From assembly GCA_007695095.1 (NCBI GenBank), contig REEL01000095.1, positions 1 through 32,316 of the forward strand: a DNA stretch of 32,316 nucleotides, given 5' to 3'. The position numbers and the translations under genes were made by a program. Below the pieces are notes generated by a model. That model saw nothing but the letters and a program-made list of their open reading frames with translations, did not search any database and had not been told where the DNA came from. The first letter of the stretch is position 1; every line of letters starts with the position of its first letter. The stretch is from Chitinophagaceae bacterium (GTDB taxonomy: Bacteria > Bacteroidota > Bacteroidia > Chitinophagales > REEL01). This document shows, one piece after another, positions 8,110 through 16,380 of this stretch.

Positions 8110-9171
8110 TCAACTCTGGTTAAGAGCAAACTTGTAGTAATTTTTCCATTTTTCAATTAACAATTGCATGTCATTTGGAATCTCTGATTCAAAAAACATA
8201 TCTTTCTTCAGTATTGGGTGATAAAAGCCTAAGGATTTTGCATGAAGTGCCTGGCGAGGACAAATTTTAAAACAGTTATCGATAAACTGCTTGTACTTAG
8301 AGTGAATCGTACCTTTTATAATCCGATCTCCACCATAGACCTCATCATTAAAAACCGGATTTCCCAGATATTTCATGTGAACCCGAATTTGATGGGTGCG
8401 CCCTGTTTCAAGCACACACTCAACAACACTAACATAGCCGATACTTTCCAGTAGTTTGTAGTTAGTTACTGCATATTTCCCTTCCTCTTCTTCGGTAAAA
8501 ACATCCATTTTTTTGCGAAATCGCTTATGCCTGCCGATATTTATTTCAACTTTACCTTCCGGTTCTGCGGGTTCTCCCCAAACCAATGCCTGATATGTTC
8601 TTTTAATCGTCCTGTCAAAGAATTGTTTTGCCAGATGACTCATGCAAAATTCATCTTTAGCTATGACCATTAACCCACTGGTATTTTTATCCAGACGATG
8701 CATAATTCCCGGTCTTTGATTTTGCGCAGACAAATCGGGCAGATTTCCAAAATGATGCATTAATGCATTGACCAAAGTACCGGTATAATTTCCTGAACCG
8801 GGATGCACAACTAATCCGGCTTGTTTGTTTAAAACCACCAAATACTGGTCTTCATAAACGATTTCAAGCGGAATATTTTCAGCTTCCATTGGGAACTCGC
8901 GGGAAGGCTTGTAAAGCACCACCGTAATTTTATCAAAAGGCTTTATCCGATAGTTCGTTTTAACAGGCGTTTCATTTACTAAAACCGACTCTGCTTTAAC
9001 TGCATTTTGGATTTTATTTCTACTTACCTTATCTAAACGGTTTAAAAGAAATTTATCTATTCTGAGTGGCTCTTGACCTTTATCTGCGACTATAGTAATT
9101 TCCTCATATAAGTCATCATCCTGAACCTGACCGGGTTCTAAATTTTCGTCTTGCAATTCAGTATCTGACAT
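8110..9171 (-). CDS. rluD: RluA-family rRNA pseudouridine synthase (RluD-like)
   Basis: A 353-residue enzyme that isomerises uridine to pseudouridine in 23S rRNA. An N-terminal S4 RNA-binding domain (about 37-90) precedes the catalytic domain. The family motif HRLDKNTSGLMVIAKD (158-173) contains the nucleophile Asp161, and a RTHQIRVHM motif follows later, as in RluA/RluC/RluD enzymes. The S4 domain and length favour RluC/RluD over RluA, and RluD is the best guess. The first 30 residues are acidic and probably disordered. It lies 17 bp after the small conserved gene and 15 bp before the TPR gene, inside one likely operon. Confidence 0.93.
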   Translation of the reverse strand: MSDTELQDENLEPGQVQDDDLYEEITIVADKGQEPLRIDKFLLNRLDKVSRNKIQNAVKAESVLVNETPVKTNYRIKPFDKITVVLYKPSREFPMEAENIPLEIVYEDQYLVVLNKQAGLVVHPGSGNYTGTLVNALMHHFGNLPDLSAQNQRPGIMHRLDKNTSGLMVIAKDEFCMSHLAKQFFDRTIKRTYQALVWGEPAEPEGKVEINIGRHKRFRKKMDVFTEEEEGKYAVTNYKLLESIGYVSVVECVLETGRTHQIRVHMKYLGNPVFNDEVYGGDRIIKGTIHSKYKQFIDNCFKICPRQALHAKSLGFYHPILKKDMFFESEIPNDMQLLIEKWKNYYKFALNQS

Positions 9172-9188
9172 ATTTTATTAGTATAAAT

Positions 9189-9593
9189 TTATTTAATTAA
9201 GATTCCTTTTTCATCAAGCAAAGGTAATTCGGTTAAATGTTTGTTTGTGATGCTTTCGGTTACGAAAACAAACTTCTTGTCGTACATGAAGTCATTTTCC
9301 CAAAAACTTACCCAAAATTCATTGGTCAGCGCCGTCAATTCATCATAAAGCAACTCTACTTCAACATAACTGCTTGCCTCAACTTTATCAAACATTTGGC
9401 GAAGGCGGGAAGTTTCTACACTTTTTTCATTTACTTTTCCATAGCCCTTAGAGTTAATAATTACTCCAAGAATCGGCTTTTTCTTTAAATTCATTAAATA
9501 TACTTTCCATGTTGGCTTGCCATCAATCTCATCCTGAGGGACAACCGCCATAGCAACATTATTAACTTTTTTAAAATCTATATCTTTTAGCAT
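9189..9593 (-). CDS. Small conserved protein of unknown function
   Basis: A 134-residue cytoplasmic protein with no signal peptide or membrane segment. It reads as an alpha/beta domain with recurring short strands (NVAMAVVPQD, WKVYLMNLKKKPILGVIIN, SYVEVELLY, KKFVFVTESI). From memory it resembles a small family widespread in Bacteroidota, some members of which carry a misleading phenylalanyl-tRNA synthetase label. No synthetase motif is visible. It lies between lipB (37 bp) and the pseudouridine synthase gene (17 bp). I do not assign a function. Confidence 0.8.
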   Translation of the reverse strand: MLKDIDFKKVNNVAMAVVPQDEIDGKPTWKVYLMNLKKKPILGVIINSKGYGKVNEKSVETSRLRQMFDKVEASSYVEVELLYDELTALTNEFWVSFWENDFMYDKKFVFVTESITNKHLTELPLLDEKGILIK

Positions 9594-9630
9594 TTAATTA
9601 GTTTGTTTAAATTAAAAACGACTTCATTCT

Positions 9631-10362
9631 TTATATATTACTCAAGTGGCTTTTGGCCATATCTGTAAAACGGGCTTCAAAAAGTTGTGAAAAGTGCTTT
9701 TTCAAATGTGCTGTAACTTCCGCTTCATCAACTTTATGACCAAGTTCTTTTTCCATTGAAGTCACTTGTTTATCTGTTATTCCACAGGGGATTATCATAT
9801 TAAAATAGTCCAGATTATTATTCACGTTAAATGCCCAGCCATGCATTGTAACCCAGCGGCTGCAACGAATACCCATTGCACATATTTTTCTTGCCCGAAA
9901 GGGATTATCAGAATCTAACCATACGCCTGTTGATCCTTTTAATCTGCCAGCTTCTATATCATATTCCTTCAAAGTAAGAATAATGGTTTCCTCTAATAAT
10001 CGAAGGTATTTATGAATGTCAGTAAAAAAATAATCGAGATCTAAAATCGGGTAACCAACAATCTGCCCGGGGCCATGGTGCGTAATATCCCCTCCCCTGT
10101 TTATATTGTAAACACTAATTCCTTTTTCAAGCAATTGTTCTTCATTGAGCAGCAGATGCTCTTGTTTTGCATTTTTCCCTAATGTAAATACAGGAGGATG
10201 GCTACAAAGTAGTAAATAATGATTTTGGGTAAGCTGTTCTTCCGGAGATAACTTCCGGTTAGCCACTTTGGTTTCAATGATTTTAGCAAAAATTCTTTCC
10301 TGTAAATCCCAGGCTTCTTTATAATCAATCAATCCTAATTCACAAGAAAAAACATCTGTCAT
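9631..10362 (-). CDS. lipB: Octanoyltransferase LipB
   Basis: A 243-residue enzyme that transfers octanoyl groups from acyl carrier protein to lipoyl domains, the first step of endogenous lipoate synthesis. The family signatures are all present: RGGDITHHGPGQ (89-100), the catalytic lysine in KICAMGI (Lys159), HGWAFNVNNNLDYF (174-187) and the catalytic cysteine in PCGI (Cys193). The length is typical. It lies 27 bp behind the isomerase gene. LipA, the partner sulfur-insertion enzyme, is not in this window. Confidence 0.97.
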   Translation of the reverse strand: MTDVFSCELGLIDYKEAWDLQERIFAKIIETKVANRKLSPEEQLTQNHYLLLCSHPPVFTLGKNAKQEHLLLNEEQLLEKGISVYNINRGGDITHHGPGQIVGYPILDLDYFFTDIHKYLRLLEETIILTLKEYDIEAGRLKGSTGVWLDSDNPFRARKICAMGIRCSRWVTMHGWAFNVNNNLDYFNMIIPCGITDKQVTSMEKELGHKVDEAEVTAHLKKHFSQLFEARFTDMAKSHLSNI

Positions 10363-10389
10363 ACATTCAAAATTATATACCGAACACTC

Positions 10390-11376
10390 TTATGATTTCG
10401 AAAGTTCACCTTTCAGAAAATCTATCACATCAACCTCTACTGCATCCCGGTTTCTCTTTTCAGCTAAAAAATAAGACACCCAGTCACCCAAATGAATCAG
10501 ATATAGCGATTGTTCCAGTAAGTTTTCTCCTTTGGAATAAACTTCCATCTGACGGCTTGTGTACTGTCCAATAATTTTTTTATTTATCTCTACTCTCTTT
10601 TGAATTCTTTCAAAATCATCGTTATTTCTAAAATATACCACTGCCAGATTTTCAGACTTATCTCTCCAACCGACCAATTCATTATGATTCATTTCTGGAA
10701 TCACATGATGCCAACATAGCATTTTACTGTTTTCATTAATTTGCTGTCTGAAACGAATAGCAACCGACTCCATGTGAGCAGATATATATATAACCGGACA
10801 GCTGTTGTATAAAAAGTCGCTTAATTCCTTTGCAGTTTTCTTTATTTCACTTTGCTTAGACTTAAGCATATCCACACTTTTCAACAAATTGTCTTTAAAA
10901 AGTCCGTTAAGTAAATCGATTTTTATCAAAATGAAAAGCTGTTGTACAAATGAATACCCTAAACAAGCTCTTGGAGGCATTCCTCCCGGAACTTCTATAT
11001 AATCGAGCTTATGTTGTCTTGCTTTTTCAATAACTTTTCCTCCGGAACTCACACAAATGATATGGCAACCTCTATCCAAAGCCAATTCCATAGCATTCAA
11101 AGTTTCTTCAGTATTGCCTGAATAAGAAGAAATGATAACCAATGTATTTTCATCTGCATAGTTCGGCAGAAAATAATCTTTATTGATAGAAAAAGGAACA
11201 GTAAGTTCATTTGAAGTAAGTTCCTGAACTAAATTTCCACCAATTCCTGAACCGCCTAAACCGGAAAGAACAATATTTTTTATCTTAATTTTTGGCTTGC
11301 GAATATTTGCATTAATGCCAATTTCAATAGCTTCTTCCAGTTGTTGAGGGAAATTCTCAATTAGTTTATCCATCAT
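10390..11376 (-). CDS. Bifunctional phosphoglucose/phosphomannose isomerase family protein
   Basis: A 328-residue SIS-domain isomerase, the first gene of a five-gene minus-strand run. Sugar-phosphate-binding motifs are GLGGSGIGG (39-47) and SSYSGNTEE (83-91). The PPRA segment (134-137), Glu215 in the INENSK region and His231 in EMNHNE match the catalytic positions expected of the PGI/PMI family. These enzymes interconvert glucose-6-P or mannose-6-P with fructose-6-P. The gene begins with two adjacent ATG codons, so the start could be 11376 or 11373. Whether it is the main cellular isomerase cannot be told from this window. Confidence 0.9.
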   Translation of the reverse strand: MMDKLIENFPQQLEEAIEIGINANIRKPKIKIKNIVLSGLGGSGIGGNLVQELTSNELTVPFSINKDYFLPNYADENTLVIISSYSGNTEETLNAMELALDRGCHIICVSSGGKVIEKARQHKLDYIEVPGGMPPRACLGYSFVQQLFILIKIDLLNGLFKDNLLKSVDMLKSKQSEIKKTAKELSDFLYNSCPVIYISAHMESVAIRFRQQINENSKMLCWHHVIPEMNHNELVGWRDKSENLAVVYFRNNDDFERIQKRVEINKKIIGQYTSRQMEVYSKGENLLEQSLYLIHLGDWVSYFLAEKRNRDAVEVDVIDFLKGELSKS

Positions 11377-11393
11377 AGTTTATTGATTTTTCA

Positions 11394-11401
11394 CAAATTT
11401 A
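11394..11401 (-). promoter_or_regulatory. Candidate -7 box for the isomerase-lipB run
   Basis: On the minus strand TAAATTTG fits the TAnnTTTG consensus and lies 18 bp upstream of the isomerase start. The -33 match is weak (TTCG at 11424-11427, spacer 22). Confidence 0.45.
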
Positions 11402-11492
11402 CGCATTGCTTTGCATTTTTTCACGAAAATTGCATTATAAGCTATTAAATTAAAGTGTTCTAAAAAAAATGATAAGTGAATGCAATGTGCTT

Positions 11493-11500
11493 TAATTTTG
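11493..11500 (+). promoter_or_regulatory. Candidate -7 box for the universal stress gene
   Basis: TAATTTTG fits the -7 consensus. The start would be near 11507, giving a leader of about 137 bases. The leader holds a possible hairpin (AAGCC/GGCTT, about 11523-11556) and a six-codon mini-ORF (11619-11639) that ends four bases before the gene. No clear -33 box is present. Confidence 0.35.
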
Positions 11501-11643
11501 CAGAAAAATATAATAACTTAGAAGCCAATAATAAAAACCGGCTTTTACTTACCTTTAAGATTATTTTTTTGTGGGCCTTAAATCTGCTTACTTAACATAA
11601 AATTGGAAAACTTGGGTAATGAAAACAGTAAAATATTAAACAG

Positions 11644-12480
11644 ATGAAAAAAATATTAGTACCAACAGACTTTTCAGAGTTCTCAGCAAATGCACTAAAC
11701 TTCGCTGTTCATATTGCCAAAAAAACAAATAGTCTGCTTGAAATTGTAAATATTCACTTCAGAGATGACCCTGCAATTAAAGATGAAACCAGACCTAAGT
11801 TAAAAGAATTTTTAGCCAATGCAACTCAGGCTTGTGATGTCGAATTAGTTGATATTGAGGAGCGAAAAGCAGTCAGCGGAGAAATTTCTTGTAAACTTAC
11901 CATTCGCCAGGGTTTCATAGTAGATGAAATTATCAGCTACTCCAATCAGGAATCGGTAGATTTGATAGTAATGGGTACAAGAGGTGCCGGAGTGATGAAA
12001 AAATACATTTTAGGTACAAACTCAGCAGATGTAATTAAAAAAGCAAACTGTCCGGTCTTAACAATCCCCGGCAGAGCCCGGTTTAACCAAATGAATAAAA
12101 TTATTTTCCCTGTAGAACTGAAAGAAAATGTTGGGAAAAAAGTACTGTATACTAAGAAACTTTTTAATCAGATTGGTGGGGAAGTCAGATTGTTGCACAT
12201 AAAAAATGAAGATAGCGCTAAAACTGATGAAAAAGTAAAAGCTTTGAGAAATAATTTAAGTGAAGTAGGTTTAGAAAATTGTGATATTCACGTAGTTGAC
12301 ATGATAGAAAATGTGAGTAAAAGTATTGAAAAATACAGTGCCGACCATAAACCGGACTTATTGGTACTGGCACCTTCTCATCACAATTTGTTTGAAAGAC
12401 TTTTTGGTAAAAGTGTTACCCTGCGATTAGCTTTTCACCTGAATATACCGATGCTTTCTCTTAGTGGAAAGTTTGACTAA
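11644..12480 (+). CDS. Tandem universal stress protein
   Basis: A 278-residue protein of two UspA-like alpha/beta domains. Domain 1 (about 1-145) opens with the typical KKILVPTDFSEFS and carries the ATP-binding pattern G-x2-G-x9-G-T in GTRGAGVMKKYILGT. Domain 2 (about 153-275) begins NKIIFPVELKENV. It lacks a clear copy of that nucleotide motif and has only DLLVLAPSHHN at the equivalent place, so it may be structural. Family members help cells survive starvation and stress, but the exact role is open. The gene is monocistronic. Its stop codon (12478-12480) abuts the stop of the convergent ligase gene (12481-12483) with no base between. Confidence 0.93.
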   Translation: MKKILVPTDFSEFSANALNFAVHIAKKTNSLLEIVNIHFRDDPAIKDETRPKLKEFLANATQACDVELVDIEERKAVSGEISCKLTIRQGFIVDEIISYSNQESVDLIVMGTRGAGVMKKYILGTNSADVIKKANCPVLTIPGRARFNQMNKIIFPVELKENVGKKVLYTKKLFNQIGGEVRLLHIKNEDSAKTDEKVKALRNNLSEVGLENCDIHVVDMIENVSKSIEKYSADHKPDLLVLAPSHHNLFERLFGKSVTLRLAFHLNIPMLSLSGKFD

Positions 12481-14079
12481 TCAGGAGAAGTATTTTTTAT
12501 GTATTTGTTTTAAAGCTTCCAAAGTATCAGCTTCAACCGCAGGCTTGTCTCTTCGCCACCTTGCAATCCTGGGGAATCGCAGTGCATAACCGGATTTGTG
12601 TCTGCCGGACTTTCTGATATTTTCAAAAGCAATTTCAAAAACCAATTCCGCTTTCACTTGCCTAACAGGTCCGAATTTATCTATCGCATTTTTACGGATA
12701 AATGAATTTACTTCCTTAAACTCTAAATCTGATAAACCGGAATATGCCTTAGCAACAGTAACCGGCATTCCTTCCTTATCCAGCAAAGCAAAAGTATAAT
12801 CAGTAAACAAATTAGCTCTCCGACCATGACCGCGCATGGCATACGTCAAAATCATATCAAGAGAAAAAGGTTTTGCTTTAAATTTCCACCAATTTCCTCT
12901 TTTTCGTCCTTGTTCATATCTGCTGTCCTTATGCTTAATCATGATACCTTCAGCTCCTTCATACCTTGCACGATTTCTGAGAATTTCAAAATCATCAGAA
13001 GTTTGTATGTCCAGACTTTCAGAAAATTGCAGTACTTCCTTTAAATCCGTGCTTTCAACTATTTTATGCAGGACATCTCTACGTTTTGTTAGTTTCTCCT
13101 GTCGAAAATCTTCTTGTTTGTATTCAAATATATCGTAAGCCTTGAATAAAACAGGATATTCTTCAATCATTTTTTTACTTACCTTTTTTCTGCCCAATCG
13201 CTTTTGCAATTCATTAAAAGTACCTGTTTTTCCATCTTTAAAAGGTAAAATCTCCCCATCCAACACACATGATACCGGAAGCCGGTCAATAAGCTTTTCA
13301 AATTCGGGAAACTGATCAGTTACCAGTTCCTCACCTCTTGACCAAACAAATAGTTTTTTATCTCTGTAGATTAATTGCCCTCTTATGCCATCCCACTTAA
13401 ACTCTGCTGTCCATTGATTGAATTCAGCTAAATCTGTTGCCGGATTTTCAATTGGATATGCCAGATAAAAAGGATATGGTTTGCTGAGGTCGTCATTTGA
13501 ATCTTTAGAAAAAATTAAATCCTCAAAAGTTGTGTTATGAGGTTCCCAATTCCCGGTTATGCGATGCGCTAAGGATTCTCTTTTTATGCCCGTAGCTTTT
13601 TCCAAAGATCTGAGTGTTAAACTCTGAGATATACCAATTCTGAAACCACCTGTGAGCAGTTTATTAAAAACAAACCGCTCTTTACGATTCATTTTTTGCC
13701 AGTACTTTTTCACATATTCTGACTTGAGTTCATCCGAAAGCTGAGTCAATTCTTTCAGCTCCTCCATAATGTGATGGAGGTTCTCTGATACAGATTCACC
13801 GTCAAAAGGCATTAAAAGTGCCATACACTCTGCCAAATCACCTGTAATATGATAGGACTCCTCAAACAGCCAGTTTGGAATTTCAGCAATTTCAGCAGCC
13901 CATAATCTTAGTAAAGATGTTTTAACCGGCCTTTTAGGTCTCCGACCTGTTAACAATGCTAAGGCCCAAATTTTATCCCTTTCATTTGCTGTTGCAAAAT
14001 ATTCAGCTAAAATTGAAATCTTTTTGTTGGTCTTAGCTGTCTCCCTAAGTTGATGTATAGCAGAAGCAAAATGCCTCAT
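12481..14079 (-). CDS. ATP-dependent DNA ligase (LigB / damage-response type)
   Basis: A 532-residue ligase with an N-terminal helical DNA-binding domain (about 1-190), an adenylation domain and a C-terminal OB-fold domain (about 405-532). The adenylated lysine is Lys228 in EFKWDGIRG. Further nucleotidyltransferase motifs are SRGEE, the VLDGEILPF segment, EGIMIK and WWKFK. The size and domain order match the bacterial ligase group described with a cisplatin or DNA-damage response. That group is usually encoded beside an exonuclease, a DEXH helicase and PdeM, none of which is next to this gene. It would seal nicks in repair and is not the replicative NAD-dependent LigA. It sits 94 bp behind trhO. 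Confidence 0.93.
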   Translation of the reverse strand: MRHFASAIHQLRETAKTNKKISILAEYFATANERDKIWALALLTGRRPKRPVKTSLLRLWAAEIAEIPNWLFEESYHITGDLAECMALLMPFDGESVSENLHHIMEELKELTQLSDELKSEYVKKYWQKMNRKERFVFNKLLTGGFRIGISQSLTLRSLEKATGIKRESLAHRITGNWEPHNTTFEDLIFSKDSNDDLSKPYPFYLAYPIENPATDLAEFNQWTAEFKWDGIRGQLIYRDKKLFVWSRGEELVTDQFPEFEKLIDRLPVSCVLDGEILPFKDGKTGTFNELQKRLGRKKVSKKMIEEYPVLFKAYDIFEYKQEDFRQEKLTKRRDVLHKIVESTDLKEVLQFSESLDIQTSDDFEILRNRARYEGAEGIMIKHKDSRYEQGRKRGNWWKFKAKPFSLDMILTYAMRGHGRRANLFTDYTFALLDKEGMPVTVAKAYSGLSDLEFKEVNSFIRKNAIDKFGPVRQVKAELVFEIAFENIRKSGRHKSGYALRFPRIARWRRDKPAVEADTLEALKQIHKKYFS

Positions 14080-14102
14080 AGGATTTATTTAGGCTTATAT
14101 AA

Positions 14103-14146
14103 CAGGTATTATCACCGAATAATGAGTATCTTTCTCATAACACCTG
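14103..14146. other. Imperfect inverted repeat between trhO and the ligase gene
   Basis: CAGGTATTAT (14103-14112) pairs with ATAACACCTG (14137-14146) at nine of ten positions, with a smaller TGAG/CTCA stem inside (14123-14126 and 14134-14137). There is no T run, so an intrinsic terminator is unlikely. An mRNA leader structure for the ligase or a processing site is possible. Confidence 0.35.
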
Positions 14147-14173
14147 AATGCTGTAAACGTTTAATTCTAAACC

Positions 14174-15205
14174 TTAGTCCTTAGAATTGATTTTCGGGCG
14201 TATTCTCCCTTTTTTATAAACCTGACGGCCTTTCATAATCCCTTTACGCTTTTCTTTTTGAACTTCTAAAGGCAATTGTATAAAGTCGCTACATTCGCTA
14301 CTGCAGCATGCGTTGTATTTTTGAGCACAATTCTCACACTGTATAAACAACAAATGACAGGCATCATTGGCACAATTGGTATGGGTATCACAGGGAGCAC
14401 CGCATTGATGACATTCACTGATAATTTCATTTCCTATACGCTCGCCAAGGCGCTCGTCAAACACAAAATTCTTTCCAATAAACTTGTTTTTTAATCCACT
14501 TTCCTTGACTTGTCTGGCATATTCAATAATACCTCCGTCAAGCTGATAAACCTTTTCAAAACCTTTATGCTTTAACCAGGCACTCGCTTTTTCACAACGT
14601 ATCCCACCGGTACAATACATAACAATTTTTTTATCTTTTTTATCTTCAAGCATATCAGCTATAATCGGCAATGAATCCCGAAAAGTGTCAACATCCGGAC
14701 AAATAGCTTTTTCAAAATGCCCGATTTCACTTTCGTAGTGATTACGCATATCAATCAAAACTGTATTTTCCTCATCCGTTAGTTTGTTAAACCCGGCCGC
14801 GTCAAGATGAACGCCTTTGGAAGTAACATCAAAAGTTTCATCATTCAGCCCGTCAGCGACTATTTTCTTACGAACTTTAATTTTTAACTTTAAAAAGGAG
14901 TCTTTCTTATCTTCTACAGCAAAATTTAAGCGCAGGTTTTCAAAGCCCGGCATGCTTTCAAAAAAAGTTTTTAAATCTTCCTGCTTATCGGCAGGTAAGC
15001 TAATCTGACCATTCACACCTTCATTGGCTACATAAATTCTACCCAACACGTTGATAGCACTTAATCTATTGTATAAAAAGTCTCTGAATTCAGCAGGGTT
15101 TTCAATCTTTACATAGCGATAAAATGAAAGCGTTTTTCTTTCATAATCCTCAGATTCGAGAAATTTTCTTAAAGTTTGCTTATCAAATTTATTATGCAGT
15201 ATCAT
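14174..15205 (-). CDS. trhO: tRNA uridine(34) hydroxylase TrhO (rhodanese family)
   Basis: A 343-residue enzyme that hydroxylates U34 of certain tRNAs in an oxygen-dependent reaction. The N-terminal part (FYRYVKI...GRIYVANEGVNGQIS) is the YceA/TrhO signature. A rhodanese domain follows with the active-site loop CTGGIRC, whose first cysteine is catalytic. The C-terminus has about ten cysteines, several as CxxC pairs, consistent with a metal-binding tail, and ends rich in Lys and Arg. I chose the ATG at 15205 because MILHNKF lines up with the MPVLHNRI start of E. coli TrhO. The upstream ATG at 15229 sits only 5-7 bases from a -7 box. The longer form would have 351 residues. Confidence 0.93.
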   Translation of the reverse strand: MILHNKFDKQTLRKFLESEDYERKTLSFYRYVKIENPAEFRDFLYNRLSAINVLGRIYVANEGVNGQISLPADKQEDLKTFFESMPGFENLRLNFAVEDKKDSFLKLKIKVRKKIVADGLNDETFDVTSKGVHLDAAGFNKLTDEENTVLIDMRNHYESEIGHFEKAICPDVDTFRDSLPIIADMLEDKKDKKIVMYCTGGIRCEKASAWLKHKGFEKVYQLDGGIIEYARQVKESGLKNKFIGKNFVFDERLGERIGNEIISECHQCGAPCDTHTNCANDACHLLFIQCENCAQKYNACCSSECSDFIQLPLEVQKEKRKGIMKGRQVYKKGRIRPKINSKD

Positions 15206-15233
15206 AAGCCTTGAATGATTTTTAAACATTATG

Positions 15234-15241
15234 CAAAATTA
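15234..15241 (-). promoter_or_regulatory. Candidate -7 box for trhO
   Basis: On the minus strand TAATTTTG (15241-15234) fits the consensus. Transcription would start close to 15228, at or beyond the upstream ATG (15229), which favours the internal start at 15205. Confidence 0.45.
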
Positions 15242-15298
15242 AAAAAAATAAAGCTAAATTAATTTTCCATTTTTTCATCTTTAAAAATAAAGGAGTTT

Positions 15299-16378
15299 TT
15301 AGTCATTCAAAAATACACTCCAACGCTTGGATTCATAGATTAATCTTCTGCGAGGAGCATCTAAAATATTGTCTACAAGCTCTATGTAGGCAGCTTCATT
15401 TGAAGGCACTTTACTGCCCACCCCTTTTAACTTCAAATCTAATTTACGCATGCAGTCAAAAATATATTCAATATCATCCACAGAGTATTTTGCAGCAGCT
15501 TGTTTGTATTGTTTTAAAAAGAAAGGAGGAATGCTTAACACGGAAGCCAATTGCTGATCATTATTGTAGCTTTTTTGCACATAATGCAAAGTGTATACTT
15601 TGTGAAAATACAAGAACAATAATGTCAGTGTAGAATAAATATTATTATTCTTCGGGTCTTTAGACATTTGCCAGGCTATTTTATAAGCCTTATCTTTTTG
15701 TCCGGCGCCTATGGCATTTTGAAGTTCAAAAGGGTTGTATTCCTTACTGATACCAATATTCTTTTCAATAACATCTTTATTAATTCGCTTATCGGTTACG
15801 TTGCTCAAAGTAAGTTTTGACAGTGCATTTGCCATTTGAGTAACATTCAGTCCAATATGATCCAAGAGTAGCTGCAAAGCATCATTTTCTATACTAAAGC
15901 CTTCTGTTTGCAGTTTTCGATTTACCCAATCAGTCATTTCAAAATCTTTGGTAAAAGCTTTTGACTCATAAAAAGCCACTAACTTAGAATCCCTTAGTTG
16001 TTTAAATATATTTTTACGCTTATCTATTTTGCTATTTTTGTAGGCTAAAAGCAGTATAGTAGTATCTACCGGCGACTTAATATAGGCCTCTAAATCACTT
16101 AAATCAGTTAATGATTGGGCTTCTTTAATAACAATGAGTTGTTTTTCACCCATCATAGGAAAGCCGCTTGCTAAATCTGTAATTTGTGAAGCAGTTATAT
16201 CCTTTCCATAAAAAATATGCTGATTGAAATCTTTTTCATGATCGGGGATAACCGTTTTACATAAAAAGTCAGTAACTAAATCAATGAAGTATTCCTCTTT
16301 GCCATACAGGAAATATACAGGCATTAAGCTGCCTGCTTTAATATTTTTCAATAACTCTTCATATTTTTTTACTTCCAT
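15299..16378 (-). CDS. holA: DNA polymerase III subunit delta
   Basis: A 359-residue protein. Delta opens the beta sliding clamp as part of the clamp-loader complex. The N-terminal AAA+-like domain shows the family pattern VYFLYGKEEYFID (about 21-33) and the clamp-contacting region FPMMGEKQLIVIKEAQ near residue 75. The helical middle contains LLLDHIGLNVTQMANALSKL and NPFELQNAIG, and the C-terminal collar domain follows. The length is normal. It starts 2 bp after the amn stop, so the two genes are almost certainly co-transcribed, and a 69-bp to 93-bp gap separates it from trhO. Confidence 0.95.
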   Translation of the reverse strand: MEVKKYEELLKNIKAGSLMPVYFLYGKEEYFIDLVTDFLCKTVIPDHEKDFNQHIFYGKDITASQITDLASGFPMMGEKQLIVIKEAQSLTDLSDLEAYIKSPVDTTILLLAYKNSKIDKRKNIFKQLRDSKLVAFYESKAFTKDFEMTDWVNRKLQTEGFSIENDALQLLLDHIGLNVTQMANALSKLTLSNVTDKRINKDVIEKNIGISKEYNPFELQNAIGAGQKDKAYKIAWQMSKDPKNNNIYSTLTLLFLYFHKVYTLHYVQKSYNNDQQLASVLSIPPFFLKQYKQAAAKYSVDDIEYIFDCMRKLDLKLKGVGSKVPSNEAAYIELVDNILDAPRRRLIYESKRWSVFLND

Positions 16379-16380
16379 AT

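Noticed and set aside
12596-13138. Plus-strand frames of 67-100 codons inside the DNA ligase gene.
   Set aside because: They are antisense shadows; the ligase motifs are intact on the minus strand.
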